From: Ruminococcus sp.
GTDB lineage: Bacteria > Bacillota > Clostridia > Oscillospirales > Ruminococcaceae
Direction of reading: 5' to 3'
DNA length: 64,000 nt
Assembly (NCBI GenBank): GCA_021202895.1
Contig: JAJQCE010000010.1
Location: 58,920-122,919, forward strand
The position numbers and the translations under genes were made by a program. Every line of letters begins with the position of its first letter. Position 1 is the first letter of the stretch. Below the pieces are notes generated by a model. It was not told where the DNA came from and did no database searches. It saw only the letters and a list, made by a program, of their open reading frames with translations. Positions 45,511 through 53,166 of the stretch are shown one piece after another.

Positions 45511-45528
45511 CATACCGAGTCTTTTTTT
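45481..45528 (+). terminator. Terminator of the short transcript
   Basis: GATTCGG (45481-45487) pairs with CCGAGTC (45515-45521), then T7. The single irregular pair is a wobble only on the plus strand. Confidence 0.75.
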
Positions 45529-45531
45529 ATT

Positions 45532-46320
45532 TTATCCAAGTGCTACATCTAAAATCATCATGATTAAAAATCCCGCCATTGTTCCAAATGTCCCGATGTG
45601 CGAGCCTGAAAGCTTTGCTTCGGGAATTAGCTCTTCGACTACAACATAGAGCATTGCTCCTGCGGCGAATGACAAAAGCCACGGCAGAAGCTCCATAGTC
45701 GCTCCTGCGATAAATACAGTTATAATACCGAAAATCGGTTCAAGTATTCCCGAAAGTGCGCCATAAAGAAAAGCTCGCTTTTTGCTCATTCCCGATTGAA
45801 TCAGCGGCAGAGAAATTGCCGCCCCTTCAGGAAAGTTTTGTATTCCCATTCCAATCGCAAGCGCAATAGCAGCCGCAAGCAGAACCTTAGAATTGTCCTG
45901 CGCTGCAAGCGCAAACGCAAGACCTTGCGCCATGCCCTCTGGAATGTTGTGGAGTGTTATCGCAAAGACAAGCATCGTGCTGTGACCAAGACTTTTTTTG
46001 ACACCCTCAGGTCTGTCCTCGCCTGGATGAAAAGCAGGCAGCAGCTTGTCGAGAGCCATGAGAAAGAACACGCCTAGCGCAAATCCTCCCGACGCAGGAA
46101 TCCAGCCGATTTTTCCAAGCTCTTCAGCTTTGTCAATCGCAGGTATCAGCAAGCTCCATACGCTAGCCGCGATCATAACACCTGCCGCAAAGCCGAGTGA
46201 GCAGCGAAAAAGGCGGTCTGACAGAGCTTTTTTGCCAAAAAGAAAAACCGTCGCCGCACCAAGTGCCGTCATAAAAAAGGTAAAGCCCGTGCCTAATGAG
46301 GCAAGTAAAACAGCGTTCAT
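45532..46320 (-). CDS. ZIP family metal transporter (ZupT/GufA type)
   Basis: A 262-residue, eight-helix transporter that brings Zn, Fe or Mn into the cytosol. Metal-binding motifs lie in helices 4 and 5: LHNIPEGMAQGLAFA and QNFPEGAAISLPL. Helix one begins LLASLGTGFTFFMTALGA. ATG 46320 is used because a longer frame from 46350 has an implausible, charged extension and no ribosome binding site. Monocistronic with its own promoter. A metal-responsive site was looked for but not recognised. Confidence 0.9.
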   Translation of the reverse strand: MNAVLLASLGTGFTFFMTALGAATVFLFGKKALSDRLFRCSLGFAAGVMIAASVWSLLIPAIDKAEELGKIGWIPASGGFALGVFFLMALDKLLPAFHPGEDRPEGVKKSLGHSTMLVFAITLHNIPEGMAQGLAFALAAQDNSKVLLAAAIALAIGMGIQNFPEGAAISLPLIQSGMSKKRAFLYGALSGILEPIFGIITVFIAGATMELLPWLLSFAAGAMLYVVVEELIPEAKLSGSHIGTFGTMAGFLIMMILDVALG

Positions 46321-46433
46321 AAAAGTAAAATCCCTTCGCGTATAGAGCATAACTCAAAACCGTGCATGGCGCAAAAATCATTGCTGCATAAACACGACAA
46401 GAATTTTTGAGATATGCCCTTAAGTTTTTTACC

Positions 46434-46462
46434 ATAATATGCGAAAAAAATTTTTTTGTGAA
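46434..46462 (-). promoter_or_regulatory. Promoter of the ZIP transporter gene
   Basis: On the minus strand TTCACA (complement of 46457-46462), 17-base spacer, TATTAT (complement of 46434-46439). Confidence 0.6.
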
Positions 46463-46502
46463 AGCGAATATTATTTTTAAAAAGGTCTATAATAATCTCA
46501 GT

Positions 46503-46555
46503 TAAGACAAAACCACGCAAAGCCCTCAGGCGGTATTTTTGCGGTTTTGCCTTAA
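46503..46555 (+). promoter_or_regulatory. Leader hairpin before the DUF378 gene
   Basis: TTAAG, CAAAAC and CGCAAA on the 5' side (46503-46521) pair with TTTGCG, GTTTTG and CTTAA on the 3' side (46538-46555), separated by 1-2 base bulges. The loop carries GCCCTCAGGCGG. It ends 10 bases before the ribosome binding site and may be a regulatory leader or riboswitch-like element. Confidence 0.5.
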
Positions 46556-46573
46556 AGAAAGCAGGTGATAAAA

Positions 46574-46783
46574 ATGCTTGACAGAATAGCATTGCTGCTG
46601 CTGATAGTCGGCGGAATCAACTGGGGTCTGATAGGCATTTTCCAGTTTGATCTGGTGGCGTTTATTTTCGGAGGACAGGCAGCGATAGTAAGCAGAATAA
46701 TTTATACTTTAGTGGGAATATGTGCGATCTGGTGTATTTCATTGTTCTTCAGAGAACAGGATTTGCTGGAGTCACGTTCTTAA
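46574..46783 (+). CDS. DUF378 small membrane protein
   Basis: A 69-residue protein with two membrane segments: LDRIALLLLIVGGINWGLIGIFQFDLVAFIFG is the DUF378 signature, followed by a second helix and a charged tail. Function unknown; widespread as a single gene in Firmicutes. ATG 46574 follows GCAGGTGAT; the GTG at 46565 is part of the ribosome binding site. The gene lies between two self-complementary segments. Confidence 0.85.
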   Translation: MLDRIALLLLIVGGINWGLIGIFQFDLVAFIFGGQAAIVSRIIYTLVGICAIWCISLFFREQDLLESRS

Positions 46784-46809
46784 GCCAACACCACACAAAT
46801 ACCCTCCAT

Positions 46810-46985
46810 GCCGTGCGGTAAAGCGGCGGATCAGATTAAATAAGTGACTGCTGTAAATTAAGTCTGTATGGAGATGTTCATTCAGTGGAAAATTTTTCAG
46901 CAGCGACTTATAAAAAGGTTCAAAAAGCTTATAACGGGCTTGCAAAATAATGAACGTTTACCGATCCGCCGCTTTGCCGCATGGC
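46810..46985 (+). ncRNA. 176-nt element closed by a 23-bp GC-rich stem
   Basis: GCCGTGCGGTAAAGC... (46810-46832) is complementary over all 23 positions to 46963-46985 (two G-U pairs on the plus strand). The 130-base interior holds two further pairings, 46843-46853 with 46898-46908 and 46874-46882 with 46949-46957, which cross each other and so would form a pseudoknot. The arms are far richer in GC than the surroundings. It may be a structured RNA in the 3' part of the DUF378 transcript or a short inverted-repeat element. No known class recognised; no ORF. Confidence 0.5.
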
Positions 46986-46992
46986 TTCAATA

Positions 46993-47027
46993 AAAAAGCT
47001 TCGGCAAATAATATGCCGAAGCTTTTT
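46993..47027. terminator. Bidirectional terminator
   Basis: AAAAAGCTTCGGCA (46993-47006) pairs with TGCCGAAGCTTTTT (47014-47027), 14 bp. It ends the plus-strand unit with the 176-nt element and, on the other strand, the alarmone synthetase gene. Confidence 0.9.
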
Positions 47028-47028
47028 G

Positions 47029-47829
47029 CTATTGATTTTTTATCCGTTCAATCGTTTTGCTGAGCGCATCTAAATCCTCTGAATCTAAAGAATCGTCCTG
47101 AGCTTCATCTGTGGAGCTGTCATAGTCGCTCATGACCGATTTTCTCAGACAATTCATTCGTCCGTCAAGCTTTGAGCTTATATCTGCGCAGGTATAAAGC
47201 TCCTTTGCCATAGCCTCTGTAAATTCTACGTCCTTTTTGTATTTTAGCTGATGCTCAAGGCTTGCCCAGAAGTCCATTGCTATCGTTCTCAGCTGAATTT
47301 CCACCTTTACATATTGCTTTTCGTTCGGCAGAAAAATCGGAACGATAACAATTAGGTGCAGACTTCTGTAGCCGTTCGGCTTTGGATTTTTGATGTAGTC
47401 CTTTCTGTCAATCAGCGTGATGTCGTCCTGCATCAAAAGCGCGTCCGCAAGCATATACACATCGTCTATAAACGAACAGGTTACTCTCACACCCGCTATA
47501 TCGTTAAGCTTTTCCTCAATCGTGTCAAGTGAAATATGATAGCCCTTTGAGTGAAGCTTTTCCTGTATGCTTTCAGGAGTTTTAAGTCTGCACTTTATGC
47601 TGCTGATAGGATTTCTGTCCAGCTGCGGAGAAAAGGCTTCGTTTAAAACCTTGAACTTTGTTTCTATCTCGTACATCGCACACTTGTAATAAGTCATAAG
47701 CGTCTGAAATCTAGTCAGATACTTCCTTGCCCGCTCGTAGTCTTCCTCTTCAAAAAAGGCTGTGACTGCTTCTTTGCTTGACGCATTTTTTGAAATTCCA
47801 TTGGCTGTGACTGTTGTTGACTGCTGCAA
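47029..47829 (-). CDS. Small alarmone synthetase (RelA/SpoT synthetase domain, YjbM-like)
   Basis: A 266-residue (p)ppGpp synthetase without a hydrolase or regulatory domain. The GTP/ATP-site motifs IKCRLKTPESIQEKL, DIAGVRVTCSFIDDVY, KDYIKNPKPNGYRSLH and VEIQLRTIAMDFWASLEHQLKYK are intact. The C-terminus is an acidic Ser/Asp/Glu tail. Start is TTG 47829 with AAAGGAGG 8 bases upstream; an ATG farther up (47871) has none. Such enzymes make alarmone on envelope or alkaline stress. Stand-alone gene. Confidence 0.92.
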   Translation of the reverse strand: MQQSTTVTANGISKNASSKEAVTAFFEEEDYERARKYLTRFQTLMTYYKCAMYEIETKFKVLNEAFSPQLDRNPISSIKCRLKTPESIQEKLHSKGYHISLDTIEEKLNDIAGVRVTCSFIDDVYMLADALLMQDDITLIDRKDYIKNPKPNGYRSLHLIVIVPIFLPNEKQYVKVEIQLRTIAMDFWASLEHQLKYKKDVEFTEAMAKELYTCADISSKLDGRMNCLRKSVMSDYDSSTDEAQDDSLDSEDLDALSKTIERIKNQ

Positions 47830-48217
47830 ATTAGTTGCCTCCTTTTGTTTTATATAGTAATATTTTTGCACATTTTTTTTAGGTGTTGTTGAGTATTGTG
47901 TGATGGTATAACGAAAAAATAAAAGTGAATATCATTATGAACTGAAATCACTCAAAAGGCTAGACAAATTTTTAAAAACTACATAAAGTGATCAAGAAAA
48001 GATTTTGTTCACCATCTGCTAAAGATCCCAAATCTATCGAGATTTGGAGGTTAATGCAGCACCACAGAAAGAATGTTAAGTAAAATGGCAGAAAAATCAG
48101 AAATAAAGCAATAAAAAGTATCCTATAACTACAATGCAAATTCGGACAAATTTAGCTGATAAAAAATGTGACAAAAAAATCTTATTTATATAATAATAGT
48201 AAAGCTTGAGATTTTAT
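47830..48217. other. AT-rich intergenic sequence without a supported gene
   Basis: Contains a small perfect hairpin, CCAAATCT with AGATTTGG (48028-48047), partly overlapping a GGAGG and a 9-codon frame at 48053, but the spacing is too short for translation. Otherwise nothing recognisable. Confidence 0.4.
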
Positions 48218-48563
48218 TTACTCTATAATTTTTCTGTCAGAAATTTCTACAAATCTGCTGCATTTCCTGGCGACTTTGGGGTCGTGAGTTACGATTATAA
48301 CATTCGTTCCCTGTTCGTTAAGCGATTTGAAAAGCTCCATGATTTCAACCGAGGTTTTGGTATCAAGCGCATCTGTAGGCTAGTCAGCAAGTATAACATC
48401 GGGATTGTTTATAACAGCGCACGCTCTCTGCGCTCCTTTTTTAAAACTCCCGCAAGCGTCAGTGCCATTTCAACATTTGCCAGCATAGTCTGATGAGGTA
48501 TCAGATTATAGCTTTGAAAAAAAGCTTATAGAATTGTTGCGGTAATAATCCAAGTCGGCGTCC
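48218..48563 (-). pseudogene. Remnant of a MacB/LolD-type ABC transporter ATPase
   Basis: Read on the minus strand, 48563-48420 gives DADLDYYRNNSISF, then, one frame over, FQSYNLIPHQTMLANVEMAL, TLAGVLKKERRERA, the Q-loop region of an ABC ATPase. The next part resumes with INNPDVILAD-stop-PTDALDTKTS, then NEQGTNVIIVTHDPKVARKC, Walker B to the H-loop, and ends at TAA 48218-48220. The signature LSGGQ segment (about 40 residues) is deleted, the Walker-B Glu codon is TAG, and Walker A is missing. A clearly dead fragment. Confidence 0.85.
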
Positions 48564-48569
48564 ATTTAT

Positions 48570-48711
48570 TGCTTTGTCGAAACTATCAGCGTTATGATAG
48601 AGGAGAGCGAAGAGGAAAATTTCTGTGTCTGTTGTGGATTACGGAGAGGGAATGGACAGCAAGGATGTAAAGGGTTCGCACTATACTGTAACTTTGAGCA
48701 GGCAGTGCTGA
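48570..48711 (+). pseudogene. Remnant of a HATPase-type (histidine kinase-like) domain
   Basis: Plus-strand frames joined by a +1 shift near 48624 read CFVETISVMIEESEEENF and then VSVVDYGEGMDSKDVKGSHY ending TVTLSRQC and TGA 48709-48711. The DYGEGM stretch resembles the G1 box of HATPase_c domains. No start, no upstream kinase. It lies back to back with the ABC remnant, which suggests a rearrangement joint near 48565. Identification is tentative. Confidence 0.4.
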
Positions 48712-48890
48712 GGTATTTTTTGTTTAAAGCTAAGGATTATGTCATAATGCACAAATAGTTTTTTTAATACTTGAATATTTTTGGCAGGCTCGGAATAAGA
48801 TTTATTTTGTTTTTCAAGATATTATTTAAAATGTTCATAAAATTAGGTTATGATATACTGTGTAGAAAAATTCTGAAAGGAACATAAAAA
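48712..48890. other. Promoter region of the HAD gene
   Basis: AT-rich. A TGATATACT extended -10 lies at about 48851-48859; no clear -35. No ORF. Confidence 0.35.
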
Positions 48891-49676
48891 ATGATAAAGC
48901 TTATAGCAACCGACATTGACGGTACTCTCGTTAATTCAAAAAAGCAGCTCCCGAGTGATTTTGAGGATATTATGGAAGAGCTTGAAAGGAGAAAGGTTTC
49001 GTTTGCCGTATCGAGCGGCAGAAGCCTTGTCGCTTTGCAGGAGCAGTTCGGCGGATATATGAGCAAAATTTCAATTATCTGTGACAACGGCGCAGTGATT
49101 ATGGACAAGGGGAAGATGTTGAGCTGTTCGGTTATGCCTCGTGAGAGCGTCATAAGGATAATAGACGTATGCGAGCAAAACGGCATGGTTCCATTGCTTT
49201 GTACGCCCTATACAACCTATATGCCGAATGCGGACACCGCCTTTTTGGATGAGGTACAGCTGTACTACAAAAAACACGAGATACTGAGCGATTTAAGAAA
49301 TTACGAGGGACAGGTTACAAAGGTGGCGATTTTCCAGAAGGACGGAATTGAGGACGGCGGCTATGAGCTTTTAAAGAGAGAGTTCGGGCAGACTGGCGAG
49401 GTGGTTTTGTCGGGATACTACTGGGCGGACATTATGAACAGAGGAATTTCAAAGGGCAGGGGAGTAGAAATTCTCCAGCAGCGCCTTGGAGCTTCATATG
49501 AAAGTACAATGGCTTTCGGCGATTATGTAAACGATATTGAAATGTTTGGCTATGCCTATTACAGCTTTGCGATGGAAAACGCTCATCCGCTTGTAAAAAA
49601 GGCGGCGAATTTCATAACGGGCAGCAACGAGGATTTTAGCGTGGCAAGTGAAATAAAAAAACTGGTTTTAAGCTGA
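48891..49676 (+). CDS. Cof-type HAD-superfamily phosphatase
   Basis: A 261-residue cytosolic phosphatase of class IIB. Motif I is TDIDGTLVNS with nucleophile Asp8 and Asp10, motif II SSGRS, motif III the Lys in NRGISKGRGVEIL, and motif IV GDYVNDIEMF. The cap domain lies between motifs II and III. Such proteins dephosphorylate sugar phosphates or flavins; the substrate is not readable. Ribosome binding site GAAAGGAAC. Confidence 0.9.
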   Translation: MIKLIATDIDGTLVNSKKQLPSDFEDIMEELERRKVSFAVSSGRSLVALQEQFGGYMSKISIICDNGAVIMDKGKMLSCSVMPRESVIRIIDVCEQNGMVPLLCTPYTTYMPNADTAFLDEVQLYYKKHEILSDLRNYEGQVTKVAIFQKDGIEDGGYELLKREFGQTGEVVLSGYYWADIMNRGISKGRGVEILQQRLGASYESTMAFGDYVNDIEMFGYAYYSFAMENAHPLVKKAANFITGSNEDFSVASEIKKLVLS

Positions 49677-49693
49677 AAATTTTCAAATTGGCA

Positions 49694-49722
49694 TTGACAA
49701 ATTACTTTAAATGTGATATACT
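49694..49722 (+). promoter_or_regulatory. Promoter of tRNA-Ala
   Basis: TTGACA (49694-49699), 17-base spacer, TATACT (49717-49722) with extended -10 TG. Confidence 0.85.
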
Positions 49723-49733
49723 AAATATAGTAA

Positions 49734-49806
49734 GGGGCATTAGCGCAGTTGGTAGCGCACAACACTGGCAGTGTTGGGGTCAGGGGTTCGAATCCCCTAT
49801 GCTCCA
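49734..49806 (+). tRNA. tRNA-Ala(GGC)
   Basis: A full 73-base cloverleaf. Acceptor GGGGCAT with ATGCTCC includes the G3-U70 pair that marks alanine; D-stem GCGC...GCGC; anticodon stem CAACA/TGTTG with loop CTGGCAG, anticodon GGC; T-arm AGGGG-TTCGAAT-CCCCT. The CCA end is not encoded. Single tRNA with its own promoter and terminator. Confidence 0.97.
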
Positions 49807-49815
49807 GCTACATTG

Positions 49816-49856
49816 GCTCATAAGTGGCGTAAACACGTCGCTTTTGAGCTTTTTTT
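49816..49856 (+). terminator. Terminator of tRNA-Ala
   Basis: GCTCA (49816-49820) and TGAGC (49845-49849) close an imperfect stem with inner GCG/CGC, followed by T7. Confidence 0.75.
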
Positions 49857-50026
49857 GCTTTTGAAATGCTATTTTGTTTCTTGTAGATTTGCTGCTGTAA
49901 AAGCGAGTTAATGAAAAACTGAATTTGCCTATTTGTGATTTTTTTTTTCTGATTGCCAATTGCAAAATAAACTTTTTGCTCCTTTTTTACAGTGTTATCT
50001 GTTGCCTTATTGATAACATTAGATTA

Positions 50027-50053
50027 CAAAAAAACCGCACAAATAATGTGCGG
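50027..50053 (-). terminator. Terminator of the coiled-coil membrane protein gene
   Basis: CCGCACA (50035-50041) pairs with TGTGCGG (50047-50053); T-run on the minus strand at 50027-50034. Confidence 0.88.
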
Positions 50054-50060
50054 CAGCAAA

Positions 50061-50762
50061 TCATTTTTTCTTTTTCTTGAAAAACGGCTTGCGCTTTTTC
50101 TTGATAAGCTCAAGAGGATCTCCGAAACGCTCCTTGTTTTCTTCAGCAGTGTAGGTCTTAACTTCAATTTCACTGCTCTCCATAATCGTGTTAAATTGCT
50201 CAAGCAGCAGCTTTTGCTCTAAAAGCCCTGCTGCATCCTCACAGGTTTCAGCCTCGCCGTCAACTATCATTCTGCGCAGCTCGTCTATGTACTTCATATC
50301 GCTGACCGACATAAAGTCTATGCGTTTTTCAAGTCCTGCATAGTAATTGTCCTTAGTCTGTATAAGCTGCGGCTCGCGAGCTTTTAAAATCTCAATCTGC
50401 TCTGTGATTCCCTGGTTGATTTCAACCTGCTTTTGCTTAAGCGCCGTAAGACGATAGTGCTGTAAAGCAACACTGAAAACTGAACCTCCAATAAGCACAA
50501 AAAGCGCAATGATTAAAGCAACAACAAAGGTTCTCGCAGCGATAAATATAATTAAAAATAAAACTAAAGCCACCGCCGCACTGATGATAACGCCGTTTTT
50601 GCTGTTGTTTACAAGGTCGAAGTTTTTTACAACATAGTCCTCATCGTGTATGTAGGTTTTAAGATAATCCTGATTTTCCCTGTTTTGTACAATTGCCGCT
50701 TCCATTTCATGGTATCTTCTGAAATACTCAGCGGCTTGATCAATACGTTCAAGCTCAGTCAT
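50061..50762 (-). CDS. Two-helix coiled-coil membrane protein of unknown function
   Basis: Not recognised. The 233 residues show a charged N-terminal helical region (1-55), two adjacent membrane helices (about 57-78 and 80-100), and a long cytosolic coiled coil (about 105-200) rich in Gln, Glu and Lys, ending in a strongly basic Lys tail (KKRKPFFKKKKK). The basic tail suggests contact with nucleic acid or membrane lipid head groups. Monocistronic with its own terminator. Confidence 0.7.
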   Translation of the reverse strand: MTELERIDQAAEYFRRYHEMEAAIVQNRENQDYLKTYIHDEDYVVKNFDLVNNSKNGVIISAAVALVLFLIIFIAARTFVVALIIALFVLIGGSVFSVALQHYRLTALKQKQVEINQGITEQIEILKAREPQLIQTKDNYYAGLEKRIDFMSVSDMKYIDELRRMIVDGEAETCEDAAGLLEQKLLLEQFNTIMESSEIEVKTYTAEENKERFGDPLELIKKKRKPFFKKKKK

Positions 50763-50952
50763 AAGAGATACTTCCTTCTACAAATATTGTATCTGCACAT
50801 AATTTACCAGCGAAAATCAATCAGTTTCCTGTAAATGTGTGCCGATAACCCATCCCAAAATTATTATATCATAAATCAAAACCATTGTCAAGTGATTTTA
50901 ATATTTTTGCATTATTTTTTCAATTTGTATATTTTTTAAAACGTAAGATAGA

Positions 50953-52245
50953 TTATTCACATAGTCTTGCTATAGCATTTGCATACATATTTAAATTATA
51001 TTTGAATGTTTCAACTGAAATATGCTCGTCTGCACCGTGCATATTGTTGTTTTCCCACGGAAACTCCGCTCCGAACGCAACACCGCCAGGCGTGTTGTGA
51101 ACGTAGGTTACTCCGCCCTCTGCAATCGGCTCGCCTTTTTCTCCCTTGACATCCTCGTAAACCTCAAGCAGCGTCCTGACAAACTGTGAATCCTCGCTGA
51201 CATAGTGCGGCTCCATTCCTGAAGCCTCATCTATATTAAATCCAGCCGCTTCAAGCTTCAAGGTTATGATTTTTGTAATTTCATCAAGCGTTCTGTCAAT
51301 CGGATAACGTATGTCAATTGCTCCGCAAAGCTTGTTTTCAACTGTGTTTAACATTGTCAGCGCACAGCTCATTGAGCCTGTGAGAGCGTCTGAAAATCCA
51401 AGTCCGCAGCTTTTTCCGTCATATTCGCCGTGAGGAAAAAGCTTGGCAAGAGCATTTAACGCCGCATTTTCTCCGCTGTATTCGCTTAGAAATTTTGTTA
51501 TCGCATTGTCGCCGTTTTCAGGTCGCGAGCCGTGCGAAGATTTTCCAAAATATTCTTTTTCAAATTCGCCGCTGACTGAACACTTGTCAGGAATGGCGTT
51601 TACGACCGTTCCTGCCGCTATGCGGTCAATCTCCTTATCTTGAAAAGGCGAGCCGAAATTAAGGTGCAGCATTCCCTTTTCACAGTTGAGCACAGGAAAA
51701 GAGCCATCAGGGGTGAAAACCATTTCAGGAAAAGCTTCAAGCCTTTGATAGTACTCTATATCCTCACAGCCGCCCTCCTCGTTTCCTCCGAAGATGATTC
51801 GGAATCCCTTTGAAAGCTTGACGTCGAGCTCTTTGAGAGCCTTAACAGCCCAGAGCACCGCAACAGACGGACCCTTGTCGTCAATCGCCCCTCTGCCATA
51901 AATTTTTCCATCTGAAAGCGTGCAGTCAAAGGGAGGATAGCTCCAGCCGCTCCCAGCAGGAACAACGTCAAGGTGACTTAATATCCCCAGTACTGGATTT
52001 TCTCCATGAGTCAAAGAAACAACATAGTTATCAAAGCTTTTTACCTTAAGTCCCAGCTTTTCGCCCTGCTCTACGCCCCACGCTAAAGCCTTTGCAGAGC
52101 CCTCGCCGAACGGCATACCGTCCTTTGGCTGTGAATAGGACGAATCAATAGACATAATTTCCTTTAAATCCGCCAAAATCTCGTCAAAATGCTCATCAAA
52201 GTAATGCTCAAGCCGCTTTTGAAGCTCTCTTTTATCGTTAATCAT
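50953..52245 (-). CDS. pepV: M20 family dipeptidase (PepV/Sapep-like)
   Basis: A 430-residue cytosolic metallopeptidase that splits dipeptides. Di-metal ligands appear in GILSHLDVVPAG, YGRGAIDDKGPSVA, FGGNEEGGCEDIEYY, VFTPDGSFP and near the C-terminus in NNMHGADEHI. The lid domain lies between (about 180-330). ATG 52245 has TAGGAGG upstream that overlaps the stop of the metallophosphoesterase gene, so the two are co-transcribed. Last gene of a three-gene minus-strand operon. Confidence 0.92.
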   Translation of the reverse strand: MINDKRELQKRLEHYFDEHFDEILADLKEIMSIDSSYSQPKDGMPFGEGSAKALAWGVEQGEKLGLKVKSFDNYVVSLTHGENPVLGILSHLDVVPAGSGWSYPPFDCTLSDGKIYGRGAIDDKGPSVAVLWAVKALKELDVKLSKGFRIIFGGNEEGGCEDIEYYQRLEAFPEMVFTPDGSFPVLNCEKGMLHLNFGSPFQDKEIDRIAAGTVVNAIPDKCSVSGEFEKEYFGKSSHGSRPENGDNAITKFLSEYSGENAALNALAKLFPHGEYDGKSCGLGFSDALTGSMSCALTMLNTVENKLCGAIDIRYPIDRTLDEITKIITLKLEAAGFNIDEASGMEPHYVSEDSQFVRTLLEVYEDVKGEKGEPIAEGGVTYVHNTPGGVAFGAEFPWENNNMHGADEHISVETFKYNLNMYANAIARLCE

Positions 52246-52260
52246 CTTGTTCTAAGCCTC

Positions 52261-53145
52261 CTAGTCTTTCGAGGTGTGTTTTCTCCTCAAAACGCAAATA
52301 GAAATCATCTCAGGGTTGTTTATTCTAAATTTTCCCAGTCCTGCCGAAACCTCCATAAGCACATCGCCATTTTGCGTTTCACAGGAATATAAGCCCTTTG
52401 TGTACTTTGGAAAAAGCTTTCTTTCAGGCGAAAACAGTCCAACGTTTCCTATTCTGATAATTCCGCCGTGACAGTGCCCCGAAAGCGTCAGATCCGCTCC
52501 CCAGTCCGCATATGTCAAAAACGGCATAGGTGTATGCGCAATAAGCAGATTAAATTCGTCTGTATCAGGCGCACCAAGCTTTTTGTTTAATACATTCCTT
52601 GTTACAGGCGGTAAATTCTTGTAGCTCCCGTCAGGATTTTTGTAGTACATCTCCTCAAGCTCCAGCCCGTATAAATTTATATGATCAGAGCCTTTGCGCA
52701 GCTTAACGCTTTCGTTCCTGAGAACATGAATACCCTCGTGCCTTAGTCTGTCGTTTAAAAGCTTCGCCTTGTCAGGCACAGCCGCCTCGTGATTGCCCCA
52801 TACATAGTATACATGCGCAATTTTATTAAGGCTTTTCATCAGCGGAACCTTTTTCTTTATCGTAAAAATATTCTCGCTTCTGCTGAAAAGATCCCCCGAA
52901 AATACTATTATGTCAGGATTAAATTCCTCGCAGGAATGAACCAGTCTGAACCCCTCCGAGCCGTAGCTTTTGCCGTGCAGATCTGAAAGGTGCAAAATCC
53001 TGAAGCCGTCAAATCCCGCAGGTATTTTAGAGCTTACAATGTCATAGTGATAAAAGGTCAGTTCGTTTTTTAGTGTGGTAAGATAAGCACCGCACACCGC
53101 TCCTGCAAGTGCCGCCGCTCCTGCCTCGCTGCTTTTAATACTCAT
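52261..53145 (-). CDS. Calcineurin-like metallophosphoesterase
   Basis: A 294-residue protein. A hydrophobic, Ala/Gly-rich N-terminal segment (about 8-22) probably anchors it in the membrane, followed by the catalytic domain with LHLSDLHG, FSGDLF, VWGNHEA, IAHTPMP and LSGHCHGG, the full di-metal ligand set of the YkuE/YaeI group. Relatives remove phosphate from lipids or lipid-linked intermediates. ATG 53145 follows AGGAAGAT. Lies between patatin and pepV genes with gaps of 15-20 bases. Confidence 0.9.
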   Translation of the reverse strand: MSIKSSEAGAAALAGAVCGAYLTTLKNELTFYHYDIVSSKIPAGFDGFRILHLSDLHGKSYGSEGFRLVHSCEEFNPDIIVFSGDLFSRSENIFTIKKKVPLMKSLNKIAHVYYVWGNHEAAVPDKAKLLNDRLRHEGIHVLRNESVKLRKGSDHINLYGLELEEMYYKNPDGSYKNLPPVTRNVLNKKLGAPDTDEFNLLIAHTPMPFLTYADWGADLTLSGHCHGGIIRIGNVGLFSPERKLFPKYTKGLYSCETQNGDVLMEVSAGLGKFRINNPEMISICVLRRKHTSKD

Positions 53146-53166
53146 CAATATCTTCCTTTCGTGTTT

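Noticed and set aside
48028..48082. Hairpin plus 9-codon frame as an antibiotic-resistance leader peptide
   Set aside because: Only two bases separate GGAGG from the ATG and no resistance gene follows.
48206..48493. Plus-strand 95-codon open frame
   Set aside because: It is antisense to the decayed ABC ATPase; the minus-strand reading gives clear Walker B and H-loop sequence.
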